DNA of 64,000 bases from Gallionella sp. (GTDB lineage: Bacteria; Pseudomonadota; Gammaproteobacteria; Burkholderiales; Gallionellaceae): positions 62,001 to 126,000 of the forward strand of contig JAQUAI010000003.1 in the NCBI GenBank assembly GCA_028687335.1. Direction: 5' to 3'. Position numbers and translations under genes: made by a program. Below the pieces are notes generated by a model. That model was not told the origin of the DNA, ran no database searches, and saw only the letters and a list, made by a program, of their open reading frames with translations. Shown piece by piece: positions 7,981-18,240 of the stretch (position 1 is the first letter of the stretch; each line of letters starts with the position of its first letter).

Positions 7981-10115
7981 GAAGCCTGATACGGGTAGTT
8001 TTAAAAGCAATAATGCAAGTGCTGTTTCGTGTTCGCATTACCGGTCTCACTGCGCAACTGGATACCCGAAAATTGCTGGTAGTTGCCAATCACGAGTCAT
8101 TTTTAGATGGCCTATTGCTTGGCCTGTACCTCCCGTTCGATCCCGTTTTTGTGGTGCATACCGGTGTCACTCGCAACTTTCTCTTTCGCTTAGTACTTAG
8201 TCAAGTCGATTACCTCGCAGTCGACCCAACCAGTCCGATGGCAATCAAACGTATCATTAAACTGGTGGATGCCGGACGTCCCGTTGTTATTTTCCCGGAG
8301 GGACGAATCACCGTCACTGGCTCCCTTATGAAAGTGTACGAAGGCCCCGCCTTCGTGGCCGCAAAAACTGAAGCCACCATACTACCGGTGCGTCTGGACG
8401 GCCCAGCCCGCTCTTACTTCAGTCGCATTTCAGGCCGTTATCCGCGCCGTCTATTTCCCAAAGTTACCATTTCGGTACAGCCGCAAACTGCCATCGCTAT
8501 GCCTGCGGGAGATACCGCCAAGCAACGCCGTCGTTTGGCAGGAGAAGCCATGCGCCAAGTCATGCAAAAAATGGTATTCGAATCACATCCCAAGCAAACG
8601 CTATATTCCGGCTTTTTGGATGCCCTAGCTATTTATGGACGCCAACGGCTTGTTGTGGAAGATGTAAAACAAATTGAATACTCCTACGGGGAGTTACTCA
8701 AAATGACTTTGGCCTTGGGGCGCATCGTTGAAAAAAATAGCTCACTCAATGAATGTGTCGGCATTTTGATGCCCAACCTAGCCGCAACAGTCTGCCTGAT
8801 GATAGGTGCTGGTGCACGAGGACGCGTACCCGCCATGCTCAATTACAAATCAGGGTCGGGAGGAATGCAAGATGCCTGCACGGCAGCCAATATCAAAACG
8901 ATCTTCGCATCACGGGCATTTATCGAGCAGGCAAAACTGGAAAGTGATGTTGCGGGAATTCAGGGAGTGGAAATATTGTACGTCGAAGATTTGCGCGCTC
9001 AACTTAATCTCGGCGACAAACTGTGGACCATATTTGGAATGATGTTTCCTCGTGCGGTAGAGCACGCGAGTACGCCATCCGATACTGCAGTCGTACTCTT
9101 CACTTCTGGCTCTGAAGGTAAACCCAAAGGGGTCGTGCTGTCGCACCGCGCACTGCTTTCCAATATCGCCCAAATACGCTCCGTCATCGACTTTTCATCC
9201 GAAGATAAGGTGCTTAATGCGCTGCCAATATTCCACTCTTTTGGCCTCACCGGAGGTGCATTGCTGCCGATCATGACCGGTATGAACTTGTTTCTGTATC
9301 CAACTCCGCTGCATTACCGAGTTATTCCAGAAATTGCCTATGATCGCAATTGCAGCGTCATGTTTGGTACCAGTACCTTCCTCGCCAATTACGCAAAATA
9401 CGCTCACCCCTACGACTTTTTCCGCTTGCGTTATGTGGTTGCCGGAGCAGAGAAATTATCCGAATCAGTACGCTCGCTGTGGTTTGAAAAATTCGGCATT
9501 AGAATTCTGGAAGGTTACGGCGCTACTGAAACAGCCCCAGTACTTGCGGTCAATACACCTATGGCTTACCGCACCGGGACAGTCGGTCAATTGCTGCCAT
9601 GCATCGAACATCGTGTGATTGCCGTACCCGGCATAGAAAAAGGCGGCATGTTGCATGTGCGCGGCCCCAATTTAATGTCCGGCTACTATCGCTACGATGC
9701 CCCCGGCATGTTACAGACTCCGACCTCCGATGCCGGCGATGGATGGTACGAAACAGGAGATGTTGTCTCCATTGATTCCGACGGCTTCGTTTCCATCATC
9801 GGGCGTGTCAAACGCTTTGCCAAAGTTGCAGGAGAAATGGTTTCGCTCGAAGTCGTTGAAAAAATTGCCACGCACGCTGCTCCAAATGCAATGCACGGAG
9901 CCTCATCACAAACCGACGGTTCTCGTGGCGAGGCGATTGTGCTCTTCACTACCGATCCGGCATTAACACGCGACCTGATTTCCGAGTCCGCCAGAAAACT
10001 GGGCATCCCCGAGATCGCCACCCCGCGCAAAATTCAGCGGGTAGATGCATTGCCATTGCTGGGCACAGGGAAAGTGGATTACGTTGCTTTAAAACGCATG
10101 GCGGAGACACTGTAA
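7977..10115 (+). CDS. aas: Bifunctional acyl-ACP synthetase / lysophospholipid acyltransferase
   Basis: A 712-residue fusion, close to the length of E. coli Aas. The N-terminal PlsC-type acyltransferase has NHESFLDG (about residues 37-44) and FPEGRITVTG. The C-terminal AMP-forming domain has FTSGSEGKPKGVVLSH (about 375), EGYGATETAP, and a late GKVDY motif. It activates fatty acid on ACP and reacylates 2-acyl-lysophosphatidylethanolamine at the inner face of the cytoplasmic membrane. It lies between the YebB-like gene (4-bp overlap) and lplT (start immediately after the stop). E. coli has the order lplT-aas; here it is aas-lplT. Confidence 0.93.
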   Translation: MRSLIRVVLKAIMQVLFRVRITGLTAQLDTRKLLVVANHESFLDGLLLGLYLPFDPVFVVHTGVTRNFLFRLVLSQVDYLAVDPTSPMAIKRIIKLVDAGRPVVIFPEGRITVTGSLMKVYEGPAFVAAKTEATILPVRLDGPARSYFSRISGRYPRRLFPKVTISVQPQTAIAMPAGDTAKQRRRLAGEAMRQVMQKMVFESHPKQTLYSGFLDALAIYGRQRLVVEDVKQIEYSYGELLKMTLALGRIVEKNSSLNECVGILMPNLAATVCLMIGAGARGRVPAMLNYKSGSGGMQDACTAANIKTIFASRAFIEQAKLESDVAGIQGVEILYVEDLRAQLNLGDKLWTIFGMMFPRAVEHASTPSDTAVVLFTSGSEGKPKGVVLSHRALLSNIAQIRSVIDFSSEDKVLNALPIFHSFGLTGGALLPIMTGMNLFLYPTPLHYRVIPEIAYDRNCSVMFGTSTFLANYAKYAHPYDFFRLRYVVAGAEKLSESVRSLWFEKFGIRILEGYGATETAPVLAVNTPMAYRTGTVGQLLPCIEHRVIAVPGIEKGGMLHVRGPNLMSGYYRYDAPGMLQTPTSDAGDGWYETGDVVSIDSDGFVSIIGRVKRFAKVAGEMVSLEVVEKIATHAAPNAMHGASSQTDGSRGEAIVLFTTDPALTRDLISESARKLGIPEIATPRKIQRVDALPLLGTGKVDYVALKRMAETL

Positions 10116-11315
10116 ATGAGCCCGAGCAAATCGATGAATATGCCCCTACTGTCTTCCGGCATGATGGCAGTGCTGGTCGCACAGTTTCTTTCTGCACTGG
10201 CCGACAATGCGATTTTGATCGCGGCCATCGCTATCGTTAAGTCACAAGGAATGGCAAATCTCGTGCCGTTGCTACAAGAGTCATTCGTGATTCCATTCAT
10301 TTTGCTCGCTCCTTTTGTCGGGCAAATCGCAGATAGTTTCCCCAAAGGCAGGGTTATGTTGGTGGCGAATCTGCTCAAGCTGTCAGGTGCATTGGCTATG
10401 GTGTCCGGCATCAACCCGCTAACTGCTTATGGCATGATCGGGATCGGGGCCGCCATGTACTCGCCAGCCAAGTACGGCATTCTCTCGCAAATGTTTGGCC
10501 CTTCTGCACTTGTCCGCGCAAACGGCATGATGGAAGGTTCTACCATCGTTGCCATCTTGCTCGGCGTATTGCTTGGCGGCTGGCTCGCCGACTATTCACT
10601 GCATTGGGCCTTTGTTGGCGTGGTCGCGGCTTATGCAGCGGCTGTCGTCGCAAACCTGTTTATCCCAAGCTTACCCGCCGAAAACATCAATGCAAATTTC
10701 AATCCATGGCGACTCATCAAACAGTTTTTCGACTCGCTCGCTTTGCTTTTCAAAAACCCTGATTCACGTTTCAGCCTGCTAGGTACGAGCGTTTTCTGGG
10801 GTAGCGGAACGACATTGCGCTTAATGTTGTTCGCTTGGGTACCCGCCGCATTGCTGCTCACAGACAATCAAACACCAGCCAATCTTATGGGAGCTGTTTC
10901 CGTCGGAATTGTTTTGGGAGCTATCGGCGCGGGGCTGTGGGTATCGTTGGCTCACGTCAATCGCGCTCTCCTTGGCGGCTTGTTACTCGGCCCAGTCATA
11001 CTCGCCCTGTCTTTCGTGCACGATCTCAATTTAGCCTACGGAATAATGGTCACTATCGGCTTGTGCGGCGGCGCATTCGTTGTTCCGCTAAATGCCTTGT
11101 TGCAAGAAAAAGGGCACGAAACGATCGGTGCTGGTAATGCACTGGCGGTTCAAAACTTTGCTGAAAACATTGCCATGTTGGTCTTTGTGGGCGGGTATTC
11201 TCTGGCCGCATCGCTCGGCACCCCAATCGCTTATATCGTAGCGGGGTTCGGCCTACTTCTGACATGTGCCATTTCCGGCATTTCAATAATGCGCTTACGC
11301 TCCAATAAAGCATAA
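10116..11315 (+). CDS. lplT: Lysophospholipid transporter LplT (MFS)
   Basis: A 399-residue MFS permease with about 12 hydrophobic segments. The N-terminal motif FLSALADNAILIAAIAI is typical of LplT. A loop KGRVMLVANLLKLSGAL stands where MFS motif A falls. It flips lysophospholipids from the outer to the inner leaflet of the cytoplasmic membrane, feeding Aas. It directly abuts aas, which supports the assignment, and is followed after 55 bases by the DUF2339 gene with its own good ribosome site. Confidence 0.92.
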   Translation: MSPSKSMNMPLLSSGMMAVLVAQFLSALADNAILIAAIAIVKSQGMANLVPLLQESFVIPFILLAPFVGQIADSFPKGRVMLVANLLKLSGALAMVSGINPLTAYGMIGIGAAMYSPAKYGILSQMFGPSALVRANGMMEGSTIVAILLGVLLGGWLADYSLHWAFVGVVAAYAAAVVANLFIPSLPAENINANFNPWRLIKQFFDSLALLFKNPDSRFSLLGTSVFWGSGTTLRLMLFAWVPAALLLTDNQTPANLMGAVSVGIVLGAIGAGLWVSLAHVNRALLGGLLLGPVILALSFVHDLNLAYGIMVTIGLCGGAFVVPLNALLQEKGHETIGAGNALAVQNFAENIAMLVFVGGYSLAASLGTPIAYIVAGFGLLLTCAISGISIMRLRSNKA

Positions 11316-11370
11316 CCACTCAGTAACTCACACCTCAACTGACACTCGATTTCTATATCAAGGGGGTAAC

Positions 11371-14300
11371 ATGTTGTCACTTATTCTGTTTTTTTCTGTA
11401 GTCGCGCTATTTGTAATACTGCTCACGTACGAGGCATCCGGCGACGAATCACAAGTCAGCATCAAGCCCGCCGGATTATTGACTTGGCTCATGTCCGGCA
11501 ATTGGCCTGCAAAGGTGGGAGCGGGGTTGGTTATCGTTGGCGTGGGGGCATTACTAAAGTATGCCTTTGCCAATATTGATGTAGCACCCGAAACAAAACT
11601 TGCCAGCGGTGCCCTGCTAACGGCAGCACTCGGGATCGCTTCCAAAATCTTGAAAAAGTACCCTAAGCGCAGGGCGATTCATCTGGCACTGGCAGGCTCA
11701 GCATTCGGAGTCGCATATCTAACCGCATACAGTGCCTACGGCTTCTTCAATTACATCAACGAGGTGAACGCGCTTGCATTGCTAGCCTTGGTTTCAATTG
11801 CGGCAGGTGTTTTTGCAATTACCAATAATGTCATGTCGGTTGCCATACTCGCCATGGTTGGCGCGTATATCGCCCCCAAATTTGCTATCGGCCAACCTGA
11901 CATTTTCTCCATCTATGGCTATTACTTCGCCGCAAGCGTTTTGAGTTTGGTAATGGTGACATTACGCGGATGGCGGCCACTCATACATCTCAGTTTTTTG
12001 TTTACTTTGGCAGGGACACTTTTCTTCGGTTGGAATGGCAAGTTTTACGCTCCCGAATATTATTCGATCATGCACCCATTTTTGCTGGCGCTCATTTCTG
12101 TCCATGTGGCCATGCCTCTACTGGAGCGCAAGTGCGTTCCTAGTGCCCAGTTAAAACGTTTTGATAGTGTGTATTTCATCATCCTGCCAATGATCGCTTC
12201 GGCATTGATGTTGAAAATTGCGCCTGATTTAAATCGGGACGGTGCCATAGGACTGCTATCTCTAGCGCTCATCTGGGGGATTGCGAGTGCCACGCAGTAT
12301 GCAAATAACAAATCAGTGGCAATTCGCCATAGCGTTGTCACACTACTATTGGGCTTATCAGCTCTGTTGCTCTACGTCGAAAATCTACCTTGGCTGTTGA
12401 TCGGGCTTGGTCTGTCAGTCACGGCAATGGCTGCTGCACCAAAACTAAGTCTTTCCCGCAGTATTGAGGAGCTGCTCTGCGTGGCGGCCACCTTATTCGG
12501 CGTGCTGCACATCATCAACTCAATACTACTTCCTGCTCCATACCAACCTTTCATTAATGAACTGTTCACACATCGAGTGATTGCAGGATTCCTAATGGCA
12601 TTAGGGGGCTGGATAGGCTCCCGCCGTTCAATTGACTTATCAAACACCCTGTATCTGACCGGTGTGGGTTGGAGTTTGCTTGCCGTACTGGCCGAACTGT
12701 TGCGCATGAACATCGATTTCTTGCCGCAATTGACGTACGGGGTCATCCTTGCAGCAATCGCTCTAAATATACGATTCAACAACAAGCTGTCGAACCATTC
12801 ACAACTAAGTGACTTGCTTATATTCGCCTTAGTCCTGTGCGGCTGGTGGGCAGCAAAAAATTGCTCCCCCGCAACAGCTGTCTCTTACTTACTACTAACA
12901 CCCGCCGCATTGCTGGGCATCGCGTGGGCTGGGCGCAACAACATTCAACAGGGCGGAACCGATTTTTCCCCGTCGATGGCTATAGGACTGCTGCCATTTG
13001 CTTTATTGCCTTGGGGCAGTTCCACATCAGAGTTGTTTCATATCGAAACTGATTTTTTCGAAGCGACTATCGCCATGATCGGTATCGGTGCTGCCGGATT
13101 TTCTGCTAGGTATTGGCTATCAAATAGCCCACGTTGGAATAATCGCATTCAACCCCTTCATGTCTATTTCACGGCAATCACGCTCTTACTCATCACACTG
13201 TTCTATATCAAGCGTGGCATCTGGCCAATTATGTTTGAGTTGTTGGCTGTCGCTTATCTGGTTGCCTATGTTACCCGGCGTAACCGCGAACAATCCGGCG
13301 TAGGATTTGGTGTCGGTGCCATGATGGTGATGTCAGTTGCGCTAGTTATGCAAGCAATGCTGCTGCGTGCCTTTGGCCCAGACAAACATGTCATGAATGC
13401 TGCTGATATCAATAGTATGCATCTGCCCGCTGTAGCATCGTTAATGTGGGTTATCTTCGGCGCGGGACTAACATGGTTAGGTACACGCAGCAAATCGCGT
13501 GCAATGTGGAGCGCGGGCTCGGTGCTCTTGCTTGTATCTGCGGCAAAGTTGGTGCTGTTTGACTTCGGCTCACTAGGACAGTTAGGCAACATTCTGGCTT
13601 TCATTGCAGCCGGTATGGTGTTCTTGGGCGTAGCATGGTTTGCGCCACCGCCAGCCAAGGCAGAACCTAAACCAACGAAGACATCGAGCTCAATATTTGA
13701 TACCCCAGAATATCAAGCTCTTTCGCTTAACAATACCTCTCAGCCGATACAGCATCTAGACTTCAATAACCCACCCTCCGAATCAGCAAGTGAAGGCTTG
13801 GCATATTCAGCGCCACCCGTCCGCAAACCCGATCCCATCGAGATGGCCGTTCGCCGCAATGAGCCTAATGGCGGTAATAAGTCATGGATCATATTATTAG
13901 GGACGGCTATCGTAATCGCCCTGTTTTTTTCCGCACTAAACAAACATACCCGCTGGTTAGCATCACAGGCGCAGGTAAAACATCAGCAACAAATCGCGTT
14001 AAACGAATTCGCACAATTCCCCACTGCTGCTCCGGCAGCCTTGGCGAGTATGCAGCACCCAGCTCCCACTGCAATGCCCCCACAAACATGCAGTTTTCAA
14101 CATGTTAAATTTCCTGCCGAATTTAAGATTTATGCAGCGGGGGCTTATGCAGGGAAGAGCACAAACTTTCAAATCGACCAAAGTGGACATCAAGCAACTC
14201 AAATGGACATTACGGTTAATCAACCGGACCAACCTGTTGCCCTCATACTCGGAGCCTACGAGCCGACTATTTGGAATATAGGCTGGACACCTGACACCAA

Positions 14301-14886
14301 CATTGTGGCTGTTCTAGTCAGCGGTTACCATCGCCAGGTTATCACCGGCCTAAATAGCTCCATTCCTGTATTAAGTAGTCACGCTGACGCTCAAGGAGTC
14401 TGTGACGCTTTCTACATTTCCTCCGAAGAAGACTCCAGAATCAATCCAATTTCAAACAAGCTCTTTGGACGTTCTGTAGATCAGATATACCTCGCCAACA
14501 ACGGCAAAGCACTTATTGGTAACGCTCTTTCAGCAGGATCACCACCCCCAATTTTTACTGGACAAAATGCTATTGCATCATTCCGCGAACCCAACACACC
14601 GCTGGCTGGAATCGCGGGAATTGAAGAGGCATTGAGAAGTGGAACCATACGACGCGCGACGCAACGTGACGTTGTTGAATGGGAAGTAAACCACTATCCA
14701 AATAACACTCGCACAAGCTCAGCACGCAACCCGTCTTACTTGCTCAATAGCTATGTCGTGCTTAAAGAATTCACCTACCCAGCTGGTTTATATGGTGCCA
14801 ATTCAGCCATATTTTTTATTCCCCGAGGGGTCCCAAAACCTACCGGCAATCCAGGGCACTCGACAGTCAATGACTACAATCAATGA
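11371..14886 (+). CDS. Giant DUF2339-type polytopic membrane protein with C-terminal soluble domain
   Basis: A 1171-residue protein. Residues 1-770 are a long run of hydrophobic segments with the DUF2339 look (NWPAKVGAGLVIVGVGALLKY near residue 50, then AGSAFGVAYLTAYSAYGFF). Residues about 770-840 are a polar Pro/Glu/Asn-rich linker, then one further membrane helix (SWIILLGTAIVIALFFSAL, about 835-853) and about 290 residues probably outside the membrane, with no family I recognise. DUF2339 proteins are of unknown function. Co-transcription with the aas-lplT module and the terminator straight after it point to an envelope role. The ATG follows AAGGGGGTAAC. Confidence 0.75.
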   Translation: MLSLILFFSVVALFVILLTYEASGDESQVSIKPAGLLTWLMSGNWPAKVGAGLVIVGVGALLKYAFANIDVAPETKLASGALLTAALGIASKILKKYPKRRAIHLALAGSAFGVAYLTAYSAYGFFNYINEVNALALLALVSIAAGVFAITNNVMSVAILAMVGAYIAPKFAIGQPDIFSIYGYYFAASVLSLVMVTLRGWRPLIHLSFLFTLAGTLFFGWNGKFYAPEYYSIMHPFLLALISVHVAMPLLERKCVPSAQLKRFDSVYFIILPMIASALMLKIAPDLNRDGAIGLLSLALIWGIASATQYANNKSVAIRHSVVTLLLGLSALLLYVENLPWLLIGLGLSVTAMAAAPKLSLSRSIEELLCVAATLFGVLHIINSILLPAPYQPFINELFTHRVIAGFLMALGGWIGSRRSIDLSNTLYLTGVGWSLLAVLAELLRMNIDFLPQLTYGVILAAIALNIRFNNKLSNHSQLSDLLIFALVLCGWWAAKNCSPATAVSYLLLTPAALLGIAWAGRNNIQQGGTDFSPSMAIGLLPFALLPWGSSTSELFHIETDFFEATIAMIGIGAAGFSARYWLSNSPRWNNRIQPLHVYFTAITLLLITLFYIKRGIWPIMFELLAVAYLVAYVTRRNREQSGVGFGVGAMMVMSVALVMQAMLLRAFGPDKHVMNAADINSMHLPAVASLMWVIFGAGLTWLGTRSKSRAMWSAGSVLLLVSAAKLVLFDFGSLGQLGNILAFIAAGMVFLGVAWFAPPPAKAEPKPTKTSSSIFDTPEYQALSLNNTSQPIQHLDFNNPPSESASEGLAYSAPPVRKPDPIEMAVRRNEPNGGNKSWIILLGTAIVIALFFSALNKHTRWLASQAQVKHQQQIALNEFAQFPTAAPAALASMQHPAPTAMPPQTCSFQHVKFPAEFKIYAAGAYAGKSTNFQIDQSGHQATQMDITVNQPDQPVALILGAYEPTIWNIGWTPDTNIVAVLVSGYHRQVITGLNSSIPVLSSHADAQGVCDAFYISSEEDSRINPISNKLFGRSVDQIYLANNGKALIGNALSAGSPPPIFTGQNAIASFREPNTPLAGIAGIEEALRSGTIRRATQRDVVEWEVNHYPNNTRTSSARNPSYLLNSYVVLKEFTYPAGLYGANSAIFFIPRGVPKPTGNPGHSTVNDYNQ

Positions 14887-14894
14887 CCCAAAAC

Positions 14895-14934
14895 AAAAAG
14901 CCTGCCAAAATATCCGGCAGGCTTTTTTGTTTTT
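14895..14934 (+). terminator. Rho-independent terminator of envelope cluster
   Basis: A strong GC stem, AAAAAGCCTGCC / GGCAGGCTTTTTT, with a short AT-rich loop and a T-run lies nine bases after the DUF2339 stop. The A-run on the other side means it could also serve cysN, which converges from the right (stop at 14959). Confidence 0.9.
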
Positions 14935-14958
14935 AACACACCGCCATCCGCAAAGCTT

Positions 14959-16212
14959 TCAGCGGATCATCCCTGCCGCAACGGTGTTATTCGTCGCTTC
15001 GTCGATGACGATAAAGCTACCCGTGGCACGGTCGATTTCGTAGCTATCAAACACCAGCGGTTGCTGCACTTTAATGGCGACTCGCACGATGTCGTTCATG
15101 CTCACCGTGGGGTTGACGTGTTGTTCCAGCGTGTTCACATCCACACGGTAGTCGACGCTGGAGAACAGGCACTTGGCTGTGCGGGTCGTGTGCTTGATCA
15201 GGTACTTTCTACTTTTATCCAATGACGATTCAGACAACCAGCACAGCATGGCATCGAACGTTTTTTCCACTTTGGGCGGATGCGCGCTGGAGCGTACGAG
15301 CATGTCGCCGCGCGAGATGTCGATTTCATCTGACAGCGTGAGCGTCACCGATTGTGGTGCGAAAGCGGTTTGCAGATTACCGTCGTAGGTGACGATTTCT
15401 TTCACCGTGGTGGTGCGACCGGATGGCAGCACGGTAACCTCGTCGCCCACCGATACTTCTCCCGCTTCGATGCGTCCGGCGAAGCCTCTGAAGTCGTGGT
15501 ATTCACCGGTCTGCGGACGGCACACCCACTGCACAGGGAAACGAAAATCGCTGGTGTTCACGTCGTGATCAATCTCGACTTTCTCCAGCAATTCCAGCAA
15601 GGCTGGGCCTTGGTACCAGCCGAGGTTGTCGCCGCGATCTACCACCATGTCGCCATTCAAGGCGGACATCGGGATGCAATGCACGTCGTGCAGATTTAAT
15701 TGCGCGGCAAAAGCTTTGTATTCAGCAACGATCTCGTCAAAGCGAGCTTGCGAGTAATCGACCATGTCCATTTTATTCACCGCTAGCACGATGTGCGGCA
15801 CACCAACCAAGCTGGCGAGATAGCTGTGGCGGCGTGTCTGCGTGAGCACGCCTTTGCGCGCGTCAATGAGAATGACAACGAGGTTCGCGGTGCTTGCAGC
15901 CGTCACCATATTGCGCGTGTACTGCTCGTGACCCGGTGTGTCGCCAATGATGAACTTGCGCTTGGGCGTGGCGAAATAGCGGTAAGCCACGTCAATGGTG
16001 ATGCCCTGCTCGCGTTCGGCTTGCAGGCCGTCGGTGAGCAGCGACAGATCGACCGCCGCCATGCCGCGCTTTTCGCTGGTTTTTGAAATAGCTGAAAACT
16101 GATCCTCAAAAATAGATTTCGAGTCGTGCAGCAAACGGCCAATCAGTGTGCTCTTACCGTCGTCAACTGAGCCGGCGGTGATGAAACGAAGTAGTTGTGT
16201 GGTGGTATCCAT
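14959..16212 (-). CDS. cysN: Sulfate adenylyltransferase, GTPase subunit CysN
   Basis: A 417-residue EF-Tu-like GTPase driving APS formation by CysD from ATP and sulfate. Motifs are G1 GSVDDGKST (about residue 15), G3 DTPGHEQY (about 92) and G4 NKMD (about 147), followed by beta-barrel domains. There is no C-terminal APS kinase (CysC) domain, which fits the APS-type reductase encoded upstream. It is the last gene of the assimilatory operon, separated from cysD by a 166-bp hairpin-rich gap. Confidence 0.96.
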   Translation of the reverse strand: MDTTTQLLRFITAGSVDDGKSTLIGRLLHDSKSIFEDQFSAISKTSEKRGMAAVDLSLLTDGLQAEREQGITIDVAYRYFATPKRKFIIGDTPGHEQYTRNMVTAASTANLVVILIDARKGVLTQTRRHSYLASLVGVPHIVLAVNKMDMVDYSQARFDEIVAEYKAFAAQLNLHDVHCIPMSALNGDMVVDRGDNLGWYQGPALLELLEKVEIDHDVNTSDFRFPVQWVCRPQTGEYHDFRGFAGRIEAGEVSVGDEVTVLPSGRTTTVKEIVTYDGNLQTAFAPQSVTLTLSDEIDISRGDMLVRSSAHPPKVEKTFDAMLCWLSESSLDKSRKYLIKHTTRTAKCLFSSVDYRVDVNTLEQHVNPTVSMNDIVRVAIKVQQPLVFDSYEIDRATGSFIVIDEATNNTVAAGMIR

Positions 16213-16254
16213 AATTTTTCCTTAAATCGTTCTGATTTGTCGTTCCTTAACTCA

Positions 16255-16366
16255 TCCCCTCCCCCACGCAAGAGGAGGGCTAGGGAGGAGGTAGAAACTT
16301 CAATTTTCGTAGCTCAACTGCTCTACCCCCATCCTAACCTTCCCCCTGCATGGGGGAAGGAACTAG
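16255..16366. repeat. Hairpin-rich spacer between cysD and cysN
   Basis: Two pyrimidine/purine palindromes lie here: CCCTC...GAGGG near 16257-16279 and CCTTCCCCCTGCATGGGGGAAGG at about 16338-16361. The content (Gly/Pro-like C- and G-runs) recalls the inner arms of the MITE-like family at 126-290, but the outer ends are missing. Within an operon it may attenuate cysN or stabilise the upstream mRNA. Both functions are inference. Confidence 0.5.
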
Positions 16367-16378
16367 CTTAGTGCGCAA

Positions 16379-17305
16379 TCAGAAGTAACCTTCCTTCTTC
16401 CTCAACTCCATCGACGCATCCGAAGTCTGGTCATCCATACGCGTTGCGCCGCGTTCGGTAATGCGCGTGGTCGCGGTTTCTTCGATGATCTCTTCCACCG
16501 TGCGCGCTGTTGATTCCACTGGGGCGGTACAAGTCACATCCCCCACGGTGCGGAAACGCACGCTGACGACTTCCACCTTTTCACCCGGCTTGGGTTGCAC
16601 CAAGTCGGAGATCGGCACGAGCAAGCCGCCGCGACGGATAACTTCACGTTCGTGCGCGTAGTAGATACTCGGAATATGCAATTGCTCGCGCCCGATGTAT
16701 TGCCAGATGTCCATCTCGGTCCAGTTGCTGATGGGGAACACGCGGATGTTCTCGCCAGCATGCACACGGGTGTTGTAGGTATCCCACAACTCGGGGCGTT
16801 GATTCTTCGGGTCCCACTGACCAAACTCGTCACGGAAGGAAAAAATACGTTCCTTGGCGCGCGCTTTTTCCTCGTCGCGCCGCGCGCCGCCCATGCAAGC
16901 ATCGAAGCCAAACTCGGCAATAGTTTCCAGCAACGTCACCGACTGGAAGGGATTGCGCGGTAGCGAAGCATCTTTAATCACGATGCTGCCGCGCTTAATG
17001 GAATCTTCCAACGAGCGCACGATGAGCCGTTCACCCAAATCATTTGCCAGCTTGTCGCGCGTGGCGATCACTTCGGGAAAGTTGTGCTCGGTGTCGATGT
17101 GTACCAGCGGGAACGGAAACTTGGCCGGGCGAAATGCTTTTTCAGCAATGCGCAACATGACGATAGAGTCTTTGCCGCCAGAGAACAGCAGGGCCGGATT
17201 TTTGCACTCCGCCGCGACCTCGCGCATGATGTGGATGGATTCGCTTTCCAACGCGTCCAGATGGGTGAAGGTGTGTTTCGTCATATTTTTCTCTACCAGT
17301 TTCAT
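16379..17305 (-). CDS. cysD: Sulfate adenylyltransferase subunit CysD
   Basis: A 308-residue PAPS-reductase-fold ATP sulfurylase subunit. The PP-loop SGGKDS is at about residue 42, preceded by the conserved LESESIHIMREVAAE helix. The C-terminal region has the usual RxTERGATRMDDQ...SMELRKKEGYF end. The ATG at 17305 has GGAGA seven bases before it, giving MKLVEKN ahead of the core; the ATG at 17284 is an alternative. It pairs with CysN. The 122 bp between cysH and cysD hold no gene. Confidence 0.96.
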   Translation of the reverse strand: MKLVEKNMTKHTFTHLDALESESIHIMREVAAECKNPALLFSGGKDSIVMLRIAEKAFRPAKFPFPLVHIDTEHNFPEVIATRDKLANDLGERLIVRSLEDSIKRGSIVIKDASLPRNPFQSVTLLETIAEFGFDACMGGARRDEEKARAKERIFSFRDEFGQWDPKNQRPELWDTYNTRVHAGENIRVFPISNWTEMDIWQYIGREQLHIPSIYYAHEREVIRRGGLLVPISDLVQPKPGEKVEVVSVRFRTVGDVTCTAPVESTARTVEEIIEETATTRITERGATRMDDQTSDASMELRKKEGYF

Positions 17306-17427
17306 AAATTTCTCCACAACTTGAGTAAGGCGCAATAACCAACGGGCATTGCGCCGAATCGATACGCATGAGTGCAATGCGCTACGACACTGCTGCTTTC
17401 GTGTATTTCGTGGACAGGTGTTCCAAC

Positions 17428-18240
17428 TTACGCAGTGACTTCCTGCTTCACATCTGCCGCGATTTCGATGATGCGTTCGCGGCTCGCTTGCAATGAAGTT
17501 TTACTCACCGCCTGCACACCTGTTCCATGCGCAACTTTGTTGCCGTGACTGACATGCAAGCCGCACTCTTTGTTTGCAGGATCTTCCCACCACCAACGCC
17601 CAGCACGAATATCCTCGCCCGGTGTAACGGAGCGTGTGCAAGGCGCGCAACCCAAGCTGGGATAGAACTGGTCGTGCAGCTTGTTGTAAGGCACGTCATA
17701 GCGACGGATATATGCCCACACATCTTTGTTGCTCCAGTCCAACAGCGGATTGAATTTCTGCAAGCCGTTGTCGCTGTCGAACGCCGACACTTCAAGCGTA
17801 CCGCGCGTCACAGCTTGATCGCGGCGCATACCCGTAATCCATGCACCGTTGCCTTTTAACGCGCGGCGTAATGGCTCGACCTTGCGCACGTAGCAGCAGC
17901 CTTTGCGATTTTCCACGCTGTCGTAGAAACCATTGATGCCATGCTGCGCGACATACTCCTCAACCAGCGCATTGTTCGGGAAGTACACCGTGAGCGGCAC
18001 GCTGTAACGCTGGCGCACTTCCTGTATCAAGTCGTAGGTCTCTTTCGGTAAGCGCCCAGTATCCAGACTGAACATCGCAATATCCGGTTGATACTTGGCG
18101 ATCAGATCGGTCAGCACCACATCTTCGGCACCCAAGCTGTTGGCAAATACGACTTGCCCAAACTCGTTCACCGCCTGTTGCAGCACGGCGATAGTGGCGG
18201 CGATTTTTTCATCCAGTTCGTTTTTCTGTTCCGTATTCAT
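17428..18240 (-). CDS. cysH: Adenylyl-sulfate (APS) reductase, CysH family
   Basis: A 270-residue thiol-dependent reductase producing sulfite. The catalytic Cys lies in KECGLH (residues about 224-229). Two extra pairs, C115-C116 (KGCCYVRK) and C198/C201 (GCAPC), are the [4Fe-4S] ligands that mark enzymes acting on APS rather than PAPS. This agrees with the lack of an APS kinase here. The ATG at 18240 gives MNTEQKNELDEK; longer upstream reading is excluded because it lies inside cysI. It overlaps the cysI stop by four bases (ATGA). Confidence 0.95.
   Translation of the reverse strand: MNTEQKNELDEKIAATIAVLQQAVNEFGQVVFANSLGAEDVVLTDLIAKYQPDIAMFSLDTGRLPKETYDLIQEVRQRYSVPLTVYFPNNALVEEYVAQHGINGFYDSVENRKGCCYVRKVEPLRRALKGNGAWITGMRRDQAVTRGTLEVSAFDSDNGLQKFNPLLDWSNKDVWAYIRRYDVPYNKLHDQFYPSLGCAPCTRSVTPGEDIRAGRWWWEDPANKECGLHVSHGNKVAHGTGVQAVSKTSLQASRERIIEIAADVKQEVTA

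Noticed and set aside
17306-17427. Small gene between cysH and cysD
   Set aside because: The frame extending cysD upstream has no ribosome site and no conserved pattern; the gap is better left as leader.
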